Shown: one piece after another, positions 6,847 through 12,142 of the stretch
Position numbering within the stretch: position 1 is the stretch's first letter
Layout of the letters: the number at the start of each line of letters is the position of its first letter
DNA from: CAYONM01 sp964405325
Lineage (GTDB): Bacteria; Planctomycetota; UBA11346
Assembly: GCA_964405325.1 (NCBI GenBank)
Contig: CAYONM010000115.1
Span: 1-12,142 of the forward strand
DNA: 12,142 bases
Direction of reading: 5' to 3'
Notes under the pieces: generated by a model
What the model was told of the DNA's origin: nothing
Databases searched by the model: none
What the model saw: the letters and a program-made list of their open reading frames with translations, nothing else
Translations under genes and position numbers: made by a program

Positions 6847-8153
6847 GACATATCCCCTACCGCCAGACGCAGCCGCCAGCGCGCTATCTGCACCGTCACT
6901 GCGGCGCGAATCACCGCTGCTTCGGCAGCCAGGGCCGCGGCCTCGGCATCGAGCACATCATTGGTCGTACCCTGACCACCATCGAGGCGACTGCGTTCGA
7001 TCCGCGCCACCTCAGCACTCGCCGCCGCTTGGCTGCGCGCCGCCACCAGACGTTCCTGGGCGGTCGCCAGCGCGATCCAGGCCTCGCCGACCTCAACCGC
7101 GATCTGCAGCCGCACCTGGCGCCGCTGTTCGTGTCGGACCAGCGTCTGCCAGCCTTGGCGCTCCACCTCGCCGCTGATCTGGCCGCCGGCAGCAATCGGC
7201 ACGCTCAGTTTGAGCCCGAGCGAGCCGACGGCATGGTCGTCGTCGAAACCATCGAGATCTTCGCCGCTGCGCACATCGAGCGCAGCAAAGGCGGTCACCT
7301 GCGGCAGATGCGCGGCCCGAGCAGCACGCACGCGCTCCTCGCCGACGGCGATGGCCTGCTCGGCGGCACGCAGGTCGGCTCGCTGAGCCAGCGCCCGCTG
7401 CAGCCAGGCCGACTCCGGCTCCAGGGCCGGCTCATCGATCACCGGCAGGGTCTGGTCGATCTCCGGCGCCTGCTCCAATCCGCCGCCAAGGGCAGCAACG
7501 AGTTGACGATCGAGCACCCGCGCCCGGCCCCGCTCGTCGGCCAGGGCGCTATCGAGATCGGCCAGACGAGCGTCGAACTTGAGCACATCCAGGCGCAGCG
7601 CCTTGCCCTGGGCGAGCAGCAGTTCGGCGCTGCGCCGGCGGGCGGCGACCGCCCGCCGATTGCTCTCAACGGCCGCGATCAGGTCATCCTGGGCGACGCG
7701 CTGCCAGGCGATCACCGCAACCTGGGCGGCAATCTCCTGGCGGGCCCGTTCGACCGAGGCTGCTTCGGCCTCCTCCTCGCCCAGGGCCGCCCGCACTGCG
7801 GCCGACAGGCGGCCCCCGGTGTAGAGCGGCAGGCTGGCGACCAGGCCAGCGCTGAGGATGTCGTCTGAAAATTCACCAGGCTCGCCATTGGCGGTGGCCG
7901 GCACCAGACGCTGCGGATCGAGCGCATGGGCATAGCCGAGGCTTGCCGCCAGCTGCGGCCAGCGCGCCCCGCGGGCGATCGCCGTGCGTGAGCGGGCGCC
8001 GCCGAGCTGCGCCTCCTGGGCCAGAACGCGCGGATGCCGCTCCTGGGCCACCTGCACACAGCGCTCCACGGTCCAGGGTTGGGCTGGCTCCTGCCCGATC
8101 AGCGGCAGCGACAAGGCCCCGCAGGCCACAACGATGATCGCGCTTCTGTTCAT
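6843..8153 (-). CDS. TolC-like outer-membrane efflux factor (OEP family)
   Basis: A 436-residue outer-membrane channel subunit expected to trimerise and complete the tripartite pump. A signal peptide covers about residues 1-20 (MNR, then a hydrophobic stretch). The mature part begins with the family opening WTVERCVQVAQERHPRVLAQ. Two related halves follow, each with long Ala/Arg/Glu-rich helices and a strand region: the first at about 75-115 with SLPLYTGGRL, the second at about 300-335 with LSVPIAAGGQI. This duplication is typical of OEP proteins. The ATG at 8153 overlaps the permease stop (ATGA) and gives the signal peptide; the same frame stays open to 8768, but that part runs through the permease gene and is a shadow. 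The length is normal for the family. Nothing in it reveals substrate preference. Confidence 0.93.
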   Translation of the reverse strand: MNRSAIIVVACGALSLPLIGQEPAQPWTVERCVQVAQERHPRVLAQEAQLGGARSRTAIARGARWPQLAASLGYAHALDPQRLVPATANGEPGEFSDDILSAGLVASLPLYTGGRLSAAVRAALGEEEAEAASVERARQEIAAQVAVIAWQRVAQDDLIAAVESNRRAVAARRRSAELLLAQGKALRLDVLKFDARLADLDSALADERGRARVLDRQLVAALGGGLEQAPEIDQTLPVIDEPALEPESAWLQRALAQRADLRAAEQAIAVGEERVRAARAAHLPQVTAFAALDVRSGEDLDGFDDDHAVGSLGLKLSVPIAAGGQISGEVERQGWQTLVRHEQRRQVRLQIAVEVGEAWIALATAQERLVAARSQAAASAEVARIERSRLDGGQGTTNDVLDAEAAALAAEAAVIRAAVTVQIARWRLRLAVGDMS

Positions 8154-9460
8154 GCTGCGATCGCCCCATAGAGCAGGCCTGACAGGGTCGCCATGATCAT
8201 CACCAGGCAGACGAAGGTGACGGTCTTCTTCCATCCCAGGACCGAATTGATGACCAGCATGTTGGGCAGGCTCAGAGCCGGCCCGGCCAGCAGCAGCGCC
8301 AGGGCCGGGCCCTTGCCCATGCCGGCGCCGATCAGGCCCTCGAGGATGGGGATCTCGGTCAGGGTGGCGAAGTACATGAAGGCCCCGGCCACCGAGGCGA
8401 AGAGGTTGGCGCCGATGCCGTTGCCGCCGACCATCGAAGCCACCCAGCCCGAGGGGATCAGCCCTTCGTGATCGGGGCGGCCCAGCAGCAGGCCGGCCAC
8501 CAGCACACCGCCGAACAATAGTGGCATGATCTGCTTGGTGAAACCCCAGCTGGCATCGAACCAGTCGCGGTTCTCCTCGCTGCCGGTCGCCGTGATCAGG
8601 GCCAGGGCCAGCGAGGCCAAAGCGAAGGGCGCCACCGGATGTTCGGGCAAGAGCAGGGCCAGGATTGCCGTCGGTATGATGACCAGCACCACCTTCCACC
8701 AGCGCACCGCGAACCAGGCCACCAGCACGGCCGCGAAAACCAGACCGAGGGCCCCGGTGATCACCCACTTCCAGGCATGGATCGCCACCCAGAAGGCACC
8801 GGCGCCCTCACTGGGCGCACCCCAGTTGGCGAACACCAGAATGCCGACCATGGCCGCGAAGAAGACGATCTCCTGCCACAAGGAGCGGGTCGGCTCCTCT
8901 TCGGGCATGGCCACCGCCGTCGCGCTGCGCTCGGCTTCCTCCTTGCGGAAGATCAGCGCCATCAACAGACCGATCACCACCGCGAAGACCACCGCGCCGA
9001 CGGCCCGTGCCAAGCCCAGTTCCCAGCCCAGCACGCTCGCCGTCAACACGATCGCCAGCACGTTGATCGCCGGCCCCGAATAGAGGAAGGCGGTCGCCGG
9101 CCCGAGCCCGGCACCACGTTTGTAGATGCCCGCGAAGAGCGGCAGCACCGTGCACGAGCAGACCGCCAGGATGGTGCCCGAGACAGAGGCCACGCTATAG
9201 GCCATCCAGCGCTTGGCGCCGGCCCCGAGATATTTCATCACCGCCGTCTGGCTGACGAAGACGCCGATCGCGCCGGCGATGAAAAAGGCCGGCACCAAGC
9301 AGAGCAGCACATGCTCGCGCGCATACCAGGCGGTCAGCGCCACCGCCTCCTGCACCGCTCCGGCCACGCGCGGGTGATCGATCGGCGCAAAATAGAAGAC
9401 CGCGAAGATCCCGGCCATCCACAGCGCCACCTTGCCGTCATCACGCCACGAGAAGCTCAT
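8150..9460 (-). CDS. ArsP/DUF318-type permease (PF03773 family)
   Basis: A 436-residue polytopic inner-membrane permease built of two related halves. Half one carries LAVCSCTVLPLFAGIYKRGAG (Cys101, Cys103) followed by LYSGPAINVLAIVL. Half two carries TLTEIPILEGLIGAGMG and LLLAGPALSLPNMLVI. A charged loop at about 171-193 (FRKEEAER and an acidic stretch) divides the protein and is probably cytosolic. The CSC motif is typical of this family, which includes ArsP, an exporter of trivalent organoarsenicals, and other relatives of uncertain substrate. It starts at an ATG with AAGGAG six bases upstream and is the first gene of the nine-gene operon; its stop overlaps the TolC-like start. Permeases of this type recur beside ArsF/ArsG genes. 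The family is well supported. Arsenical export is inference, and divalent-metal export is an alternative. Confidence 0.9.
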   Translation of the reverse strand: MSFSWRDDGKVALWMAGIFAVFYFAPIDHPRVAGAVQEAVALTAWYAREHVLLCLVPAFFIAGAIGVFVSQTAVMKYLGAGAKRWMAYSVASVSGTILAVCSCTVLPLFAGIYKRGAGLGPATAFLYSGPAINVLAIVLTASVLGWELGLARAVGAVVFAVVIGLLMALIFRKEEAERSATAVAMPEEEPTRSLWQEIVFFAAMVGILVFANWGAPSEGAGAFWVAIHAWKWVITGALGLVFAAVLVAWFAVRWWKVVLVIIPTAILALLLPEHPVAPFALASLALALITATGSEENRDWFDASWGFTKQIMPLLFGGVLVAGLLLGRPDHEGLIPSGWVASMVGGNGIGANLFASVAGAFMYFATLTEIPILEGLIGAGMGKGPALALLLAGPALSLPNMLVINSVLGWKKTVTFVCLVMIMATLSGLLYGAIAA

Positions 9461-9466
9461 GGTTCA

Positions 9467-9472
9467 CTCCTT
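9467..9472 (-). promoter_or_regulatory. ribosome binding site of the permease gene
   Basis: The minus strand reads AAGGAG at 9472-9467, six bases before the ATG at 9460. It supports this start and marks the beginning of translation of the nine-gene operon. No clear -35/-10 pair was found between it and the terminator upstream. Confidence 0.75.
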
Positions 9473-9504
9473 AGCTCTTTGGCCAAACATGCAAATAGTG
9501 AGCG

Positions 9505-9533
9505 AAAAAACAAGCCCGGTTTTCAACTCGGGC
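9505..9533 (-). terminator. rho-independent terminator upstream of the permease operon
   Basis: On the minus strand an imperfect hairpin (GCCCG-A-GTT, loop GAA, AAC-CGGGC; eight base pairs with one bulged A) is followed by TTGTTTTTT. This is a canonical intrinsic terminator. It lies 33 bases past the stop of the truncated sulfatase reading frame and 45 bases before the permease ATG. It should end transcription coming from the GH3/sulfatase side and so insulate the permease operon, which then needs a promoter of its own. It may be the original 3' end of whatever gene preceded the break. Confidence 0.8.
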
Positions 9534-9548
9534 AGGAGCCCCAACCAG

Positions 9549-9583
9549 TGTCTCCAATACATCATCTATGTCCCCAATACATC
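9549..9583. repeat. near-perfect 15-bp direct repeat, period 20 bp
   Basis: Two copies of a 15-base word lie at 9549-9563 and 9569-9583, differing at one position (T at 9553, C at 9573), with five bases between them. On the minus strand they read GATGTATTGGAGACA and GATGTATTGGGGACA. The pair sits exactly where the sulfatase reading frame ends, and the TAG stop lies in the spacer. The 20-base period is not a multiple of three. It could be a slippage or repair scar at a rearrangement point, or part of a dispersed repeat. Confidence 0.75.
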
Positions 9584-9640
9584 CAGGGCCTGGCTGCGCA
9601 ATTGATCGGCCAGAATGACAATAAGATTGTTTTTCGGCAT
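9566..9640 (-). pseudogene. sulfatase, N-terminal remnant only (24 codons)
   Basis: Starting two bases after the GH3 stop, this frame encodes MPKNNLIVILADQLRSQALD and ends at TAG after 24 codons. The N-(L/I)-IVILADQLR pattern is the first strand and metal-binding Asp region that opens type I (formylglycine) sulfatases. Those proteins are normally roughly 450-600 residues. The C-x-P/A-x-R maturation motif and the rest of the enzyme are missing, so the product cannot be active. The reading frame breaks within a direct repeat, and a terminator and an unrelated operon follow. The spacing suggests it was once co-transcribed with the GH3 gene to act on a sulfated glycan. The call rests on a short stretch of similarity, but that motif is distinctive. 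Confidence 0.65.
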
Positions 9641-9642
9641 GT

Positions 9643-12048
9643 TCAGACCTCGAAGGGGATGCGGAGGCCCGGATCCTCGCTGTGTCGGGCGATGATGGCC
9701 GTATAGCGGCCGTGCGGGACCTGCCAGCAATCGGCGTCGATGTCCCAGCAGCGCAGCATGTCCGGAGTGATGTGGAAGTGGACGGTCGTGTCCTGGCCCG
9801 GCTCCAGGTGCCATCGCCGCCAGTCGGCCAGCTCTTTGAGCGGGCGCACGGGGCCGTCCGAAGGCGGGGCGATGAACAGCAGAACGGTTTCGGTGCCGGC
9901 ACGCGCGCCGGTATTGCGCAGCTGGGCCCGGATCTGGATGTCGTTCGCGTCGATGGCAGCGCCGTTGTCGGCTGTGAGTTCGAAGCTGGTATAGCTCAGA
10001 CCGAAGCCGAAGGGGAAGCGGGCCGGAATGTCGGCGCGATCGAAATGGCGATGCCCGATAAACAGGCCGTCTGCGTAGTGCACTCGGCGATGGATGCCGC
10101 TGGGTGCGTAGCACTTGGCGGCGCCGTAGTCCTGCAGGCGTTTGCCCCAGATCATGGGCAGGCGCCCGGCGGGATTCTGCCGACCGAAGAGGATCTCGGC
10201 GCTGGCGCTGGCGCCATTCATGCCCGGATACCAGGCCATTAAGAGGGCGCCGACCCGGTCGAGCCAGGGCTCCACGTTCACCGGCGCGCCAGCGTAGAGC
10301 ACCACCGCCGTGCGTGGATTCGCCTGCGCCACCTCGTGCAGCATGGCCAGACTCTCCGCCGGCAGATCGAAGTCCCGATCAAATCCCTCGCTCTCCAGCT
10401 GTGGACAGAAGCCCGTGCCCACAACCACCAGATCGGCCTCGGCCGCCTGGGTGAGCGCCTGCTGCCAGTCTGGATCCGCGGCCGGTTCCAGCTCCCAACC
10501 CAGGCGCATGCAGGCCCAGTGGCGGACCTTGCGGTATTCCACCAGCACCTGCACGGCGTCGCCAGCGCGTAGCTCGCGCACGGTGGTCAGCGGCTTGGCA
10601 TTCTCGTTCAGCCAGGCATCGACCACCAATTCGCCATCCAGATAGAGCCGGTAGCCACCGTCCATGCAGCTGCTGGTGATCAGATGCCTACCGCTGTGTT
10701 CGGCGACAATGGCGCCACGCCAGCGGGCGCTGAACAATTCCGCTGTGATGCAGGGATCCGGAGCGGCCCCATCCATCCAGCGGGCGTGCAGATGCTCGGC
10801 CCGCTGCGTCAGTTTCGGCTCGCCTTCGCAAGCGTTGTTGTTGAACAATTCCAGCTGCAGGCCCGGCCCGCCATCTGGATGCACAAAGGTGGCGGTGTCG
10901 TAGGTGGTCTGGAAGCGCCGCGGATCGGGGCCGCAGTGATAGTTTACCCGGCAGGTTTCCGGCACCTGTTCGCGAATGGCATCCAGGAGGGTGTCTGATG
11001 ATTCTGGCCGACCGTGGGCTGAGCCGCCGCCGGCGATCACCGGATGCCCGGCCTGATAACCGAAGACCGCCACGTGCCGCAGCTGCGCGGGATCCGCCGG
11101 CAACAGGCCGTCGTTTGTCAGCAGCACCTGACCCTGCCGGGCTACCGTCAGGGCCACCTTGGCGCTGGTCTCGTTGTCCGGCGGTGGTGCTGTTTCCAGG
11201 CCGTCAAGCCAGTCGAAGCGTTGCATCAGCTGAAGCAGGCGGCGGACTTTGTCGTCGATGCAGGCGGGGCTGACGGTGCCCTGGCGCAGAGCCGGCAGCA
11301 GTTGCTCGGCATTGAAATGCTTGCCGGTGGGCATTTCCAGATCCAGGCCGTGGTTGGCGGATTGCACCGCCTGATAGGTCGAGGTCCAATCGGACATGAC
11401 CAAGCCACCAAAGCCCCATTCGCCTTTGAGAATATCCTGGATCAGATGCCGGTTTTCGGCGGCGTGCTCGCCATTAACGGGATTGTAGGCGGTCATCACC
11501 GTCGCCACGCCGGCCTGCACGGCGGCTTCGTAGGGCCGCAGGTAGACCTCGCGCAGGGTCCGTTCATCCAGATCGCTGGAACAACCGTGACGGTCGAATT
11601 CCTGGTTGTTGCAGGCAAAATGTTTAATGCAGGCAGCGGTGCCGGCGGCCTGCATGCCTTGGATGAAGGCCGCTGCCAGGGCCGCGCACAAAGTTGGATC
11701 TTCACCCAGGTATTCAAAATTGCGTCCGCACAGAGGCAGGCGTTGCAGGTTGACGCCCGGCCCCAGCAGGACCTGCACGCCCCGGCTGCGACAGTCTTGG
11801 CCCAGGGCTGCGCCGACGGCTTGGGCCAGGGCTTGATCGAAACAGGCGGCCAGGCAGATGCTGGCCGGATACGCGGGCGCGGTCTGGCCTGGCGGATGTA
11901 CGCCGCTCTGGCCGTCGGCGAAGCTCAGGGCGGGAAGAGCGTGATCGGAGAGGGCATGGGTGCCGCTATGAAGGCGTGATCCGCCCAGGAGTAGGATCTT
12001 CTCCGTCAGGCTCAAATGTTCCAAGAGGGTTTCGATCTGCTTTGGCAT
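9643..12048 (-). CDS. glycoside hydrolase family 3, beta-glucosidase-like with PA14 insertion
   Basis: An 801-residue GH3 enzyme with no signal peptide, so probably cytosolic. The N-terminal barrel (about 5-280) holds the substrate-binding motifs GRNFEYLGEDP (108-118) and KHFACNNQE (142-150), and the nucleophile Asp220 in LVMSDW. The C-terminal sandwich domain is interrupted at about 378-518 by a PA14-like domain (AELFSARWRGA, GGYRLYLDGELV, VRHWACMRLGWE). It resumes with ESEGFDRDFDLP, carrying the likely acid/base Glu (552 or 554). A fibronectin III-like domain ends the protein after FPFGFGLSYTSFEL (about 678-795). This layout matches PA14-containing GH3 beta-glucosidases, but the true glycoside is unknown. 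The ATG has AAGGAG six bases upstream (12055-12060). It is followed immediately by the sulfatase remnant, suggesting a role in sulfated-glycan breakdown. Confidence 0.93.
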   Translation of the reverse strand: MPKQIETLLEHLSLTEKILLLGGSRLHSGTHALSDHALPALSFADGQSGVHPPGQTAPAYPASICLAACFDQALAQAVGAALGQDCRSRGVQVLLGPGVNLQRLPLCGRNFEYLGEDPTLCAALAAAFIQGMQAAGTAACIKHFACNNQEFDRHGCSSDLDERTLREVYLRPYEAAVQAGVATVMTAYNPVNGEHAAENRHLIQDILKGEWGFGGLVMSDWTSTYQAVQSANHGLDLEMPTGKHFNAEQLLPALRQGTVSPACIDDKVRRLLQLMQRFDWLDGLETAPPPDNETSAKVALTVARQGQVLLTNDGLLPADPAQLRHVAVFGYQAGHPVIAGGGSAHGRPESSDTLLDAIREQVPETCRVNYHCGPDPRRFQTTYDTATFVHPDGGPGLQLELFNNNACEGEPKLTQRAEHLHARWMDGAAPDPCITAELFSARWRGAIVAEHSGRHLITSSCMDGGYRLYLDGELVVDAWLNENAKPLTTVRELRAGDAVQVLVEYRKVRHWACMRLGWELEPAADPDWQQALTQAAEADLVVVGTGFCPQLESEGFDRDFDLPAESLAMLHEVAQANPRTAVVLYAGAPVNVEPWLDRVGALLMAWYPGMNGASASAEILFGRQNPAGRLPMIWGKRLQDYGAAKCYAPSGIHRRVHYADGLFIGHRHFDRADIPARFPFGFGLSYTSFELTADNGAAIDANDIQIRAQLRNTGARAGTETVLLFIAPPSDGPVRPLKELADWRRWHLEPGQDTTVHFHITPDMLRCWDIDADCWQVPHGRYTAIIARHSEDPGLRIPFEV

Positions 12049-12142
12049 GCAGGGCTCCTTACGTAGAACTCTATCATTGTAGTAGCGGAAATAAGGGCAG
12101 GTGTCCGGTCGGGGCGAGTGCCCTTCTGGTCTGGATGATTAG

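Larger units (their letters stand above)
92..9460 (-). other. nine-gene operon: permease, tripartite RND pump and ArsF/ArsG-thioredoxin module
   Basis: Nine same-strand genes run without an internal gap larger than 34 bases. Junctions in transcription order: permease/TolC ATGA, TolC/fusion protein ATGA, fusion protein/RND ATGA, RND/DGC 34 bases, DGC/ArsF ATGA, ArsF/ArsG GTGA, ArsG/small thioredoxin 11 bases, small thioredoxin/lipoprotein ATGA. The overlaps imply translational coupling and one transcript. No transcriptional regulator gene is present and no convincing promoter was found between the terminator at 9505 and the permease start. The gene set points to coupled reduction and export. 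Confidence 0.85.

Noticed and set aside
8154..8768. Upstream in-frame extension of the TolC-like frame giving 641 residues.
   Set aside because: The extension lies wholly in the permease gene, is Gly/Arg-rich without OEP features, and the internal ATG at 8153 gives a signal peptide and an ATGA overlap.
9478..9487. Perfect 10-bp palindrome TTTGGCCAAA just before the permease ribosome site, considered as an operator.
   Set aside because: It is too short to distinguish from chance and does not match an operator motif I recognise.
9471..9565. Possible small peptide frame after the sulfatase stop (starting MMYWRHW or continuing as DVLETLVGAP).
   Set aside because: It overlaps the intrinsic terminator, has no recognisable similarity and no good ribosome site, so it is treated as intergenic.
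12049..12142. Possible GH3 promoter with TACAAT at 12081-12076 on the minus strand, and a small GGGC/GCCC hairpin further upstream.
   Set aside because: No acceptable -35 hexamer lies 16-18 bases from TACAAT, and the hairpin has only four base pairs and no T run. No gene is visible in this short stretch.

Overview
The window is GC-rich, almost fully coding DNA from a Gram-negative bacterium. It encodes an outer-membrane TolC-like channel, lipoproteins with classical lipoboxes and a resistance-nodulation-division (RND) pump. Purine-rich ribosome binding sites (AAGGAG, AGGAGG, AAAGGA) sit at normal spacing. No rRNA, tRNA or housekeeping marker is present, so the lineage stays open. A GH3 glycosidase next to a sulfatase start would suit a polysaccharide degrader (for example PVC-group bacteria or a marine gammaproteobacterium), but this is inference. 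Every gene I accept is on the minus strand, so the window is best read from high to low coordinates.

Right part (12048 to 9566): a full-length GH3 glycosidase carrying a PA14-type insertion. Two bases after its stop is the start of a sulfatase that survives for only 24 codons. It breaks off in a 20-bp-period near-perfect repeat and is followed by a rho-independent terminator at 9505-9533. This looks like the truncated end of a glycan-degradation operon.

Left and central part (9460 to 92): a tightly packed nine-gene operon. Six of its eight junctions are 4-bp ATGA or GTGA overlaps. In transcription order it encodes an ArsP/DUF318-type permease, a TolC-like outer-membrane factor, a lipoprotein membrane-fusion protein, a 1042-residue RND transporter, a cysteine-rich DGC-domain protein, an ArsF-family membrane-anchored thioredoxin-fold protein, an ArsG-family (CcdA-like) membrane protein, a small MTH895-type thioredoxin and a thioredoxin-like lipoprotein. 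A GC hairpin lies just past the last stop.

Working together (inference): the DGC/ArsF/ArsG/thioredoxin block resembles arsEFG-type modules linked to reduction and export of nitroaromatic arsenicals. It also has the layout of a split DsbD/CcdA thiol relay, with redox-active CxxC proteins predicted on both sides of the inner membrane around a two-cysteine membrane carrier. Joining it in one transcriptional unit to an ArsP-like permease and a complete tripartite RND pump suggests an envelope-spanning reduce-and-export system for a thiophilic toxicant, possibly an organoarsenical or a metal. No ArsR/SmtB or other regulator is visible in the window. The operon 5' end lies against the sulfatase break, so its control region may have been lost, replaced, or is elsewhere.
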